DNA from: Mailhella sp. | GTDB lineage: Bacteria > Desulfobacterota > Desulfovibrionia > Desulfovibrionales > Desulfovibrionaceae | DNA: 5,216 nucleotides | Assembly: GCA_020024815.1 (NCBI GenBank) | Contig: JAHHTE010000151.1 | Location: 1 to 5,216, forward strand | Direction: 5' to 3' | Shown: piece by piece, positions 1-5,216 of the stretch | How positions within the stretch are numbered: the first letter of the stretch is position 1 | Layout of the letters: every line of letters begins with the position of its first letter | Position numbers and translations under genes: made by a program | Notes under the pieces: model-generated | Database searches by the model: none | Told to the model about the DNA's origin: nothing | What the model saw: the letters and a program-made list of their open reading frames with translations, nothing else

Positions 1-13
1 TTTGAGGGAAGAG

Positions 14-51
14 TTTGAGAGGGGAACTTTTTCAAAAGTTCTTCTCTCAAA
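14..51. repeat. Long imperfect inverted repeat (hairpin copy 1)
   Basis: Bases 14-27 (TTTGAGAGGGGAAC) pair with 38-51 (GTTCTTCTCTCAAA), with two G-T wobbles (22/43, 23/42). The stem continues inward as TTTT/AAAA around a tiny loop. It resembles the hairpins at 2041-2087 and 3064-3103 in its core (purine-rich GGGGAA, then ACTTTT, AAAAGT, pyrimidines). It is followed on the + strand by an A-run rather than a T-run, so it is not a textbook + strand intrinsic terminator. It may still end the transcript of a gene to the left of the window, or be a dispersed structural repeat. The sequence to its left (TTTGAGGGAAGAG) looks like the reverse complement of the sequence that follows copy 3, suggesting this copy lies in the opposite orientation. 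Confidence 0.7.
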
Positions 52-87
52 AAAAATTAAAAAATATTTTAACAAACAAATTTCATC

Positions 88-906
88 ATGCAATTATTAA
101 CACAAATACCAATAAAAAACTTACAAAAAAAAGCCCAAAATTTATATAATATATTACAATCGTTACCAGCACCTTTTTATATTGCTTGCTCTGGTGGTTT
201 AGATAGTCGATTTCTTGCTTTTTTTGCCCAAAAAATGCATTTAAACATTACATTACTGCACGTTATAGGCGATCATACAGATATAAAAGAAAGTAATTAC
301 TTACAAACTTGGGCAAAAAATAATAATCTTTCTTTAAAAATTTTTCCTATTTCAATTTTTGATATAAAAGCAATAGGTTATAATCATAAAGACCGTTGTT
401 ATTTTTGCAAAAAAAAGACTTTTGAAATTATGTTAGCCCATATAAATAATGCCTCTCTTTGCGATGGCTCTCATACTGATGACAAAAATACATATAGACC
501 CGGTATGAGGGCTTTACAAGAACTTAATATACATTCTCCCCTTGCAATGGCTAACTTTTCAAAAAATGATATAAAACAACTAGCAACATCTATTCAATTA
601 GAAAACCCACACCAAAAAGCAAAACCATGCCTTTTAACACGTTTTCCTTATAACACAAAAATTGAAAAAGAAAAAATTCAACAAATTATTGAATATGAAA
701 CTATATGCGAAGAATTTTTTTTACAAAACCTTTCTACTACTTTTGATTTTAGAATAAGGAACATAGACAATAAACTTTGTTTACATTATACTACCCCCTT
801 AGAAGAAACTCTTATAAATAAGTTACAAACAACACTTATAAAAGCCAATTTAACACCAATAACATTAACACAATTATCCGTATTAAGTGGATATTTTGAT
901 AATTAA
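88..906 (+). CDS. larE: LarE-family ATP-dependent sulfur transferase (PP-loop)
   Basis: This cytoplasmic PP-loop enzyme of 272 aa is close to the usual LarE length. LarE adenylates the pyridinium dithioacid precursor (P2CMN in Lactobacillus plantarum) and inserts sulfur to build the nickel-pincer nucleotide cofactor of lactate racemase-type enzymes. Visible motifs are the ATP-binding SGGLDS at residues 35-40, CYFCK at 104-108, DGSHTDD at 126-132, YRPGMRA at 136-142, and KPCLLTRFPY at 179-188. C181 aligns by eye with the sacrificial cysteine (Cys176) of L. plantarum LarE. C104, C107 and C181 form a three-cysteine set, which in some LarE proteins (Thermotoga maritima) holds a [4Fe-4S] cluster. 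The ATG at 88 is preferred because the next in-frame ATG (residue 50) lies after the PP-loop, but no Shine-Dalgarno sequence is visible before it. The gene is strongly AAA/TTA-rich. No larA, larB or larC is in view, so the exact substrate is inferred; a related PP-loop thiolase is the alternative. Confidence 0.86.
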   Translation: MQLLTQIPIKNLQKKAQNLYNILQSLPAPFYIACSGGLDSRFLAFFAQKMHLNITLLHVIGDHTDIKESNYLQTWAKNNNLSLKIFPISIFDIKAIGYNHKDRCYFCKKKTFEIMLAHINNASLCDGSHTDDKNTYRPGMRALQELNIHSPLAMANFSKNDIKQLATSIQLENPHQKAKPCLLTRFPYNTKIEKEKIQQIIEYETICEEFFLQNLSTTFDFRIRNIDNKLCLHYTTPLEETLINKLQTTLIKANLTPITLTQLSVLSGYFDN

Positions 907-913
907 TTCTATT

Positions 914-919
914 GAGGAA
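914..919 (+). promoter_or_regulatory. Shine-Dalgarno site deciding the start of the DUF362 gene
   Basis: GAGGAA lies three bases before the ATG at 923, in the 16-bp gap after the larE stop codon. It supports initiation at 923 rather than at the in-frame ATG at 887, which lies inside larE and would add 12 residues (MDILIINSIEET) that look like read-through of larE and intergenic sequence. The tight spacing suggests cotranscription and possibly translational coupling with larE. Confidence 0.75.
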
Positions 920-922
920 ACT

Positions 923-2032
923 ATGAAAGCAAAAGTTTATTTCGCTGATATGCACTGTCGAAAAAAAGCAGACAATAAAGCTTCTAAAATTGAAAGACTT
1001 TGTGAAGCTGTTGGATTGAAAAATATTTTAAAAAAAGATGAACTTACAGCAATAAAACTTCATTTTGGTGAATTTGGTAATGATACACACATTCGCCCTC
1101 AACTTGTTAGAAAAGTTGTTGATTTAGTTAAACAAGAAAAAGCAAAACCATTTCTTACTGACACAAATACTCTTTATAGTGGCTCAAGAAAAAATTCTGT
1201 TGACCATTTAAATACAGCCTATGCACATGGATTTAGCCCTTGCACTGTTGATGCACCTATTATTATAGCAGATGGTTTACATGGTAAAAATCAAGTTTCT
1301 GTTCCTGTTGACTTAAAATATTTCAAAGAAACATTTATTGCTCGTGAAATTTTTGATGCTGATAGCATGGTTGTTCTTTCACACTTTAAAGGACATATTG
1401 TTGCAGGTTTTGGCGGAGCTATCAAAAATCTTGCTATGGGCTGTGCCTCCTTTTGGGGTAAAAGAGCCCAACATGACACAAGAGTACGTGTAAATAAAGA
1501 AAACTGTACTGCCTGTTCTAGCTGTATAAAAGTCTGTCCAGCTAGTGCTATTAGTATGAAAAAAGAAAATGAACAAAAATTTGCTTTTGTAAATCGTGAG
1601 TTATGCATTGGCTGTTTTGAATGTAGCACTGTTTGTGAATATAATGCTATCAATAATGAGCATGATTCTGATCTTCATAATTTTGTGGAACGTATTTCTG
1701 AATATGCTTATGGTGCTATACAAAATAAAAAAGATAAAATTATTTATATCAATTTCTTATTAAGTATTACACCTGATTGTGATTGCGTTTCTTGGAGCGA
1801 TGCACCTATGGTAGCAGATATTGGTATCTTGGCTTCTACTGACCCTGTTGCTATTGATAAAGCTTGTTATGACCTTGTAACAAAAGCACAAAGCATACAC
1901 CCAATGGAAAATAATGGTATTAATATTGATAAATTTTCACATCGTTGGGAAAAAACTTTTGGTTATCATCAACTTGAATATGGAGCAGAAATTGGTCTTG
2001 GAACATTAGACTATGAACTTATTCATATCTAA
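923..2032 (+). CDS. DUF362 domain protein with two [4Fe-4S] ferredoxin motifs
   Basis: A predicted soluble iron-sulfur protein of 369 aa with no signal peptide or membrane segment. The N-terminal half is a DUF362 domain, with KLHFGEFGN at about 45-53 and HFKGHIVAGFGGAIKNLAMG at about 154-173. A bacterial-type ferredoxin insert follows: CTACSSCIKVCP gives C195, C198, C201 and C205, and CIGCFECSTVC gives C228, C231, C234 and C238, the spacing for two [4Fe-4S] clusters. DUF362 then resumes with PDCDC (284-288) and GILASTDPVAID (301-312), both typical of the family. The biochemical role of DUF362 proteins is not established; electron transfer or a redox maturation step is inferred from the clusters. 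The gene starts 16 bp after larE, so the two are probably one operon, though the link could be incidental. I chose the start at 923 for its Shine-Dalgarno site and the usual family N-terminus (MKAKVYFADM). Confidence 0.9.
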   Translation: MKAKVYFADMHCRKKADNKASKIERLCEAVGLKNILKKDELTAIKLHFGEFGNDTHIRPQLVRKVVDLVKQEKAKPFLTDTNTLYSGSRKNSVDHLNTAYAHGFSPCTVDAPIIIADGLHGKNQVSVPVDLKYFKETFIAREIFDADSMVVLSHFKGHIVAGFGGAIKNLAMGCASFWGKRAQHDTRVRVNKENCTACSSCIKVCPASAISMKKENEQKFAFVNRELCIGCFECSTVCEYNAINNEHDSDLHNFVERISEYAYGAIQNKKDKIIYINFLLSITPDCDCVSWSDAPMVADIGILASTDPVAIDKACYDLVTKAQSIHPMENNGINIDKFSHRWEKTFGYHQLEYGAEIGLGTLDYELIHI

Positions 2033-2040
2033 TATATTTT

Positions 2041-2087
2041 TTTGAGCGGAGAACTTTTGAAAAAAGTTTTCCCTCTCTTTTCTCAAA
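2041..2087 (+). terminator. Hairpin copy 2, probable terminator of the larE-DUF362 unit
   Basis: The inner stem pairs 2048-2058 (GGAGAACTTTT) with 2062-2072 (AAAAGTTTTCC) around a GAA loop, with one G-T wobble. An outer stem pairs TTTGAG (2041-2046) exactly with CTCAAA (2082-2087), leaving an asymmetric pyrimidine bulge at 2073-2081. It begins 9 bases after the DUF362 stop codon, which fits a transcription end. A perfect U-tract is missing; ACTTTTT follows at about 2088-2094. It belongs to the same repeat family as 14-51 and 3064-3103. Confidence 0.6.
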
Positions 2088-2170
2088 ACTTTTTAATCCA
2101 AAAACTCTTTTATATTATTATTTGGTAAAATAACATACAAAAACTTTTGAATAATAAAAAACATAAACAT

Positions 2171-2174
2171 GGAG
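2171..2174 (+). promoter_or_regulatory. Shine-Dalgarno GGAG deciding the start of the oxidoreductase gene
   Basis: GGAG is placed five bases before the ATG at 2180. It favours this start over an in-frame TTG at 2147, which would add 11 lysine/asparagine-rich residues ahead of the Rossmann fold. Family members begin right at the beta-strand leading into GxGxMG, as here (MKNIAFIGTGVMG). Confidence 0.8.
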
Positions 2175-2179
2175 ATATT

Positions 2180-3043
2180 ATGAAAAATATTGCTTTTATT
2201 GGTACTGGCGTTATGGGCTCATCAATGGTTAAAAACCTCATAAAAAATGGCTTTCATGTAAGTGTTTACAATAGAACCAAAGCAAAAGCCCAAGCTCTTG
2301 AAAAAGATGGTGCTATTGTTTGTAATTCTATTAAAGAATGTATTCAAAATAAAGACGCTATTATCACCATTATTGGCTATCCAAAAGATATTGAAGAAGT
2401 TTACTTTAGTGAGCAAGGTATTATGGCTAATGCCCCACAAAATGCTTATCTTATAGATATGACCACATCTAGCCCAAAACTTGCCCAAAAAATTTACAAT
2501 ACAGCTAAAGAAAAAGGTTTAAAAGCTCTTGATGCTCCTGTTTCTGGTGGAGATATTGGAGCAAAAAATGCAACCCTTGCTATTATGGTAGGCGGAGATC
2601 AAGAAGATTTTGAAGCATGTAAACCACTTTTTCAAGCAATGGGTAAAAATATTGTTTATGAAGGTCAAGCAGGAGCAGGACAACACATCAAAATGGCAAA
2701 TCAAATTGTTGTTGCAGCAAATACGCTTGGAGTATGTGAAGCCATTTCTTATGTTAAATCTATGAATTTAGATCCTATGCTTATGCTAAAAACCATTGAA
2801 ACAGGTGCAGCAGCAAGTTGGCAAGTTAGCAACAATGGCCCTAAAATGTGCAATGAAGATTTTGCACCGGGATTTTTTATTAAGCACTTTGTAAAAGATA
2901 TGAAAATTGCTTTAGATGAATGTAAAAACGCAGGTATCAAACTAGAAATTCTTGAAAATGTTTGTGCAATGTATGAGCAAATGGAAAAAGAAAATTTAGG
3001 TGATCTTGGAACACAAGCAATTATCAAACACTATCAAAAGTAG
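2180..3043 (+). CDS. NAD(P)-dependent oxidoreductase, 3-hydroxyisobutyrate dehydrogenase family
   Basis: A cytoplasmic beta-hydroxyacid dehydrogenase of 287 aa, the usual family length. The N-terminal Rossmann domain shows GTGVMG at 8-13. NRT at 31-33, at the end of the second beta-strand, suggests a preference for NADPH over NADH (inference). The substrate-binding signature DAPVSGGDIGAKN spans 118-130. The catalytic lysine is K171 in GAGQHIKMANQ (165-175). The C-terminal helical domain carries the conserved FxxKDMxxAL segment, with K239 and D240. The family includes 3-hydroxyisobutyrate dehydrogenase, tartronate semialdehyde reductase (GarR/GlxR) and GLYR-type glyoxylate/succinic semialdehyde reductases. 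The sequence alone does not choose between these, so no symbol is given. It is flanked by two hairpins of the same family and appears to be transcribed alone. No pathway genes are nearby to show the substrate. Confidence 0.92.
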   Translation: MKNIAFIGTGVMGSSMVKNLIKNGFHVSVYNRTKAKAQALEKDGAIVCNSIKECIQNKDAIITIIGYPKDIEEVYFSEQGIMANAPQNAYLIDMTTSSPKLAQKIYNTAKEKGLKALDAPVSGGDIGAKNATLAIMVGGDQEDFEACKPLFQAMGKNIVYEGQAGAGQHIKMANQIVVAANTLGVCEAISYVKSMNLDPMLMLKTIETGAAASWQVSNNGPKMCNEDFAPGFFIKHFVKDMKIALDECKNAGIKLEILENVCAMYEQMEKENLGDLGTQAIIKHYQK

Positions 3044-3063
3044 TTTAAAAATAGTAGTTTTTA

Positions 3064-3103
3064 TTTAGGGGGAAAACTTTTTATAAAAAGTTTTCCCCCT
3101 AAA
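3064..3103 (+). terminator. Perfect 40-bp inverted repeat (hairpin copy 3), probable terminator
   Basis: Bases 3064-3082 (TTTAGGGGGAAAACTTTTT) are the exact reverse complement of 3085-3103, with only AT between them. The transcript would fold into a very stable stem containing five consecutive G-C pairs. It lies 20 bases after the oxidoreductase stop codon, which fits a transcription end. It is followed by AAAACCCTCTTTCAC and not by an immediate U-tract, although the stem's own arms are A/U-rich. Being perfectly symmetric, it could work from either strand. Confidence 0.7.
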
Positions 3104-3133
3104 ACCCTCTTTCACAAATTTTTATTATATTAA

Positions 3134-3162
3134 TTTACATTAAAAATAAAATAACTTATTAT
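3134..3162 (+). promoter_or_regulatory. Candidate sigma70-type promoter for the transporter gene
   Basis: TTTACA (3134-3139) and TATTAT (3157-3162) are separated by 17 bases, and each matches 5 of 6 consensus positions. Transcription would start near 3169, giving a leader of about 40 bases before the ATG at 3211. It sits between the hairpin at 3064-3103 and the gene, as expected for a separate unit. The region is extremely AT-rich, so chance matches are common. Confidence 0.4.
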
Positions 3163-3210
3163 TTTTTATATGATATTAAAATACATGGTTAAAAGAATAT
3201 TCTTGCCATT

Positions 3211-4095
3211 ATGAATAAACAAACAAAAGCCTATTTTTTTGCTATCCTTACAGTTCTTCTTTGGTCTACTGTTTCCACAGCCTTTAAATTAGCTCTTTTT
3301 CACGCTACTTCAACACAAGTGTTAAGCTATGCAATGCTCATAGCAAGTATTGTTCTTTTTCTTTTTGTTCTTATTAGTAAAGAGTATAAAAAAATAAACC
3401 AATTTTCCAAAAAAAATATTAACAGCATTTTATTTCAAACAATTATTTTATATTTTTACCATATAGTTCTTTTTCTTGGTTATTCTGGTTTACCTGTGCA
3501 AATTGCTTTACCCATTAATTATTTTTGGACTATTCTCTTAGCACTTTTTGGTACTATTTTTCTAAAACAAAAAATGTCTACAAAAGAAATTTTTTGGCTT
3601 TTTTTTGCCTTTAGCGGAATAATACTTATAAGTCTTGGAACAAAAAAACACACAACTCAAATTGAATATATTTACATATTTTATATAAGCTTAAGCCCCA
3701 TTCTTTATGCTCTTTACTGGATTATAACCACTAAAGAAACAATTCCTGCATTGCCAAAATTATTTCTCTGTTTTTTCCTTTGTTCTATCTGTGGATTTAT
3801 CAATATGCTTATTCTCAATCAACACCTTATTATTACTGAAAAAGCATTATATCCTATTATTTATATTGGACTTTTTGAACTAAGTATTCCATTTATACTT
3901 TGGTATTATGCAATGCAATATACTGATTCCATTGCAAAAATTGCTACAATTCCCCTTTACTCTCCTTTTTTATCCCTTTTATGGGCATATTTAATTCTTG
4001 AAGAAAAAATTCAACTGATTAATATTTTAAGCTTAATAGTTATTATTACTGGTACTATTATGCAACAGAGAATACAAAAAAACAAAACTAAGTAA
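3211..4095 (+). CDS. DMT-superfamily (EamA-type) membrane transporter
   Basis: An inner-membrane protein of 294 aa, with about ten hydrophobic helices near residues 7-24, 36-56, 71-92, 95-118, 127-143, 150-172, 184-202, 211-233, 243-262 and 268-285. This matches the two five-helix EamA repeats of the drug/metabolite transporter superfamily. Family-like segments are IALPINYFWTILLALFGTIF (about 98-117), ending helix 4, and LYSPFLSLLWAYLILEEKI (about 249-267), ending helix 9 with the usual acidic turn. A lysine-rich tail (QRIQKNKTK) fits a cytoplasmic C-terminus. Such proteins usually export amino acids or other small metabolites; the substrate cannot be told here. The start has no clear Shine-Dalgarno sequence (TCTTGCCATT precedes the ATG), but no in-frame alternative is better. 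Like larE it is especially A/T-rich in codon choice. It appears to be its own transcription unit and is followed 66 bp later by htpX. Confidence 0.88.
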   Translation: MNKQTKAYFFAILTVLLWSTVSTAFKLALFHATSTQVLSYAMLIASIVLFLFVLISKEYKKINQFSKKNINSILFQTIILYFYHIVLFLGYSGLPVQIALPINYFWTILLALFGTIFLKQKMSTKEIFWLFFAFSGIILISLGTKKHTTQIEYIYIFYISLSPILYALYWIITTKETIPALPKLFLCFFLCSICGFINMLILNQHLIITEKALYPIIYIGLFELSIPFILWYYAMQYTDSIAKIATIPLYSPFLSLLWAYLILEEKIQLINILSLIVIITGTIMQQRIQKNKTK

Positions 4096-4104
4096 AATAA
4101 TTGC

Positions 4105-4134
4105 TTGTCATATATCATAAATATATAGTATAGT
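4105..4134 (+). promoter_or_regulatory. Candidate promoter of htpX
   Basis: TTGTCA (4105-4110; 5 of 6 matches) is followed after 18 bases by TATAGT (4129-4134). A better -10-like hexamer, TATACT (4134-4139), overlaps it but would need an overlong spacer. An 8-bp perfect palindrome AGTATACT (4132-4139) lies over the same place. The gap to the upstream gene is only 66 bp and has no terminator, so read-through from the transporter gene is also possible. I see no CIRCE (HrcA) element and no clear sigma32 promoter, so heat-shock control is not supported by the sequence. Confidence 0.4.
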
Positions 4135-4161
4135 ATACTTATATTACATAATGGAGATACT

Positions 4162-5010
4162 ATGACAAGCTCAATTAAAACAGCTGTTCTTTTTGCTGCA
4201 CTTACTGCCTTATTCATTATTATTGGTGGTCTTGTAGGTGGAAAAGCTGGAATGATGATTGCTCTTATTTTTGCTATTGTTACAAATTTTATTAGTTATT
4301 GGTATTCAGATTCTATTGTTCTTCGCATTTATAATGCTAAAGAATTATCACGATCAGATGCTCCACAAGTACATAGTATAGTAGAAGAATTAGCTAAAAA
4401 TGCAGGTATTCCAAAACCTAAAATTTATATTGTTCCAGATCCTAGCCCTAATGCTTTTGCAACTGGTAGAAATCCAGAAAATGCAGTAGTTGCAGTAACA
4501 CAAGGTATCATGCATATACTTAGCATAAATGAATTACGTGGCGTTCTTGCTCACGAAATTGCTCATATTGCAAACCGTGATATTTTAATTCAATCTAGTG
4601 CTGCAATGCTTGGCTCTGCCATAACTGCACTTGCAAATATGCTTTATTTTACAAGCCTATTTGGTGGTAGAGATAGCGAAAACTCTAATCCATTAAGTGC
4701 AGTTGGTGCAATTTTAATGATTATTTTAGCTCCCCTTGCTGCTAGTCTTATTCAAATGGCTATATCTCGTTCTCGCGAATATTTAGCAGATGAAAGTGGT
4801 GCTAGCTACTGTTCAGATCCTATGGCTTTAGCTAATGCCTTAAATAAACTAAATACTTATAGCCAACAAATTCCACTTAATAATGCTAATCCTGCCACAG
4901 AAAATATGTTCATTGTTTCCCCACTTCTTTCTAGTGGTATGCAAGCATTATTTAGTACCCACCCACCCATTGAAGAACGAATAAGACGTTTACAACAAAT
5001 GTCTAGATAA
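4162..5010 (+). CDS. htpX: Membrane zinc metalloprotease HtpX (peptidase family M48B)
   Basis: HtpX is an inner-membrane endopeptidase that cleaves misfolded or damaged membrane proteins, working alongside FtsH. This copy has 282 aa, the usual length. Two N-terminal membrane helices (about 8-25 and 29-47) are followed by a cytoplasmic segment with the family's LRIYNAKEL (54-62) and PNAFATGRNP (96-105). The zinc site is HEIAH at 131-135 (ligands H131 and H135, catalytic E132), and the third ligand is E206 in SREYLADE (204-211). Two further hydrophobic stretches lie at about 145-167 and 178-200, and the C-terminal FSTHPPIEERIRRL (264-277) is typical of the family. GGAG at 4153-4156, five bases before the ATG, fixes the start. 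No key residue is missing. The gene closes with its own intrinsic terminator. Confidence 0.96.
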   Translation: MTSSIKTAVLFAALTALFIIIGGLVGGKAGMMIALIFAIVTNFISYWYSDSIVLRIYNAKELSRSDAPQVHSIVEELAKNAGIPKPKIYIVPDPSPNAFATGRNPENAVVAVTQGIMHILSINELRGVLAHEIAHIANRDILIQSSAAMLGSAITALANMLYFTSLFGGRDSENSNPLSAVGAILMIILAPLAASLIQMAISRSREYLADESGASYCSDPMALANALNKLNTYSQQIPLNNANPATENMFIVSPLLSSGMQALFSTHPPIEERIRRLQQMSR

Positions 5011-5015
5011 AATTT

Positions 5016-5038
5016 AAGCCGTCTTTCATAGATGGCTT
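5016..5038 (+). terminator. Intrinsic terminator after htpX
   Basis: AAGCCGTC (5016-5023) pairs with GATGGCTT (5031-5038) through one G-T wobble, with an optional extra T-A pair, around a short TTCAT loop. A run of seven T residues (5037-5043) follows directly. It begins 6 bases after the htpX stop codon. This is a textbook rho-independent terminator and differs in sequence from the hairpin family elsewhere in the window. Confidence 0.9.
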
Positions 5039-5158
5039 TTTTTGTATTTAATATATATTTATTTTATTTTTTCTTTGGGATTATACTGTCTTTATCCGTA
5101 ACTTCCTTTATCATAACGGCTAAAGCAAAATAATTTCCTTCACCCCTTTCAATCAAAC

Positions 5159-5188
5159 AAATTTATTGAAACACGTTTCAATAAATTT
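5159..5188. repeat. Near-perfect 30-bp palindrome at the right edge
   Basis: Arms AAATTTATTGAAAC (5159-5172) and GTTTCAATAAATTT (5175-5188) are exact reverse complements separated by AC. It is not related in sequence to the ACTTTT/AAAAGT hairpins. It could be an operator for a gene beyond the window, a terminator for a convergent minus-strand gene to the right, or a hairpin in a leader. The window ends too soon to decide. The only other thing seen in the 206 bases after htpX, besides the terminator, is a short minus-strand open stretch at 5064-5162. Confidence 0.6.
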
Positions 5189-5216
5189 TCCTATTTTAAA
5201 ACATTAATAAAAAAAC

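Noticed and set aside
887..922. Upstream in-frame ATG (887) as start of the DUF362 gene
   Set aside because: It lies inside the end of larE, has no ribosome site, and adds 12 residues not expected in the family, whereas the ATG at 923 follows GAGGAA and begins with the usual MKAKVYFADM.
1291..1653. 120-codon minus-strand open frame inside the DUF362 gene
   Set aside because: It lies opposite the ferredoxin region of a clearly conserved protein. Its translation has no recognisable motif, so it is a mirror of the coding strand.
2113..2152. Promoter for the oxidoreductase (TTGGTA or TATTAT hexamers)
   Set aside because: No pair with acceptable spacing and matches was found. In such AT-rich sequence single hexamers are expected by chance.
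2147..2179. In-frame TTG (2147) as start of the oxidoreductase
   Set aside because: It would add a lysine/asparagine-rich 11-residue extension ahead of the Rossmann fold. The ATG at 2180 has a well-placed GGAG.
2749..3027. 92-codon minus-strand open frame inside the oxidoreductase gene
   Set aside because: It is antisense to the catalytic and C-terminal part of a conserved enzyme and its translation shows no family signature.
4096..4161. CIRCE or sigma32 heat-shock element before htpX
   Set aside because: No TTAGCACTC-N9-GAGTGCTAA-like repeat and no sigma32-like -35/-10 pair can be seen.
5165..5182. LacI-family/CcpA cre-like operator within the right-edge palindrome
   Set aside because: These operators usually have a CG dyad centre, whereas this palindrome is centred on AC. 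No regulator or target gene is in view, so the assignment cannot be supported.
1..5216. tRNA, rRNA, CRISPR array, insertion sequence or attachment site
   Set aside because: No cloverleaf, regularly spaced repeats, transposase fragment or terminal inverted repeats with target duplication were recognised on either strand.

Overview
The window is a compact, AT-rich bacterial segment with five complete protein genes, all on the + strand. They are separated by short intergenic regions that carry long inverted repeats. I found no rRNA, tRNA, CRISPR array, insertion sequence or recognisable prophage gene. The organism is inferred, not proven. Very low GC, a DUF362 double-[4Fe-4S] protein, a LarE homologue and long GGGGAA-ACTTTT/AAAAGT-TTCCCC type hairpins between genes together suggest a low-GC member of the Desulfovibrionaceae (Lawsonia-like), or another AT-rich anaerobe.

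Layout. Bases 1-87 hold a hairpin and the leader of the first gene. Bases 88-906 encode a LarE-family PP-loop sulfur transferase. Sixteen bases later a 369-residue DUF362/ferredoxin-type protein begins (923-2032), probably in the same transcript. A second hairpin (about 2041-2087) separates it from a 3-hydroxyisobutyrate-dehydrogenase-family NAD(P)-dependent oxidoreductase (2180-3043). A third hairpin, a perfect 40-bp inverted repeat at 3064-3103, follows. A candidate promoter then leads into a ten-helix DMT/EamA-family transporter (3211-4095). After a 66-bp gap with a candidate promoter comes the membrane zinc protease HtpX (4162-5010), closed by a classical intrinsic terminator (5016-5038). 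The last 170 or so bases hold a short minus-strand open stretch that reads like a protein C-terminus and a near-perfect 30-bp palindrome.

Function. Only the first two genes look functionally linked. LarE belongs to nickel-pincer nucleotide cofactor synthesis, and here it has a three-cysteine pattern (C104, C107, C181) compatible with an iron-sulfur-dependent version. Its neighbour is an iron-sulfur protein of unknown role. The other three genes appear to be independent housekeeping or accessory units: hydroxyacid or small aldehyde metabolism, metabolite export, and membrane protein quality control. I see no convincing evidence of a wholly new system. The points most worth a second look are the LarE-DUF362 pair, the family of related intergenic hairpins, and the right-edge palindrome with its possible gene remnant.
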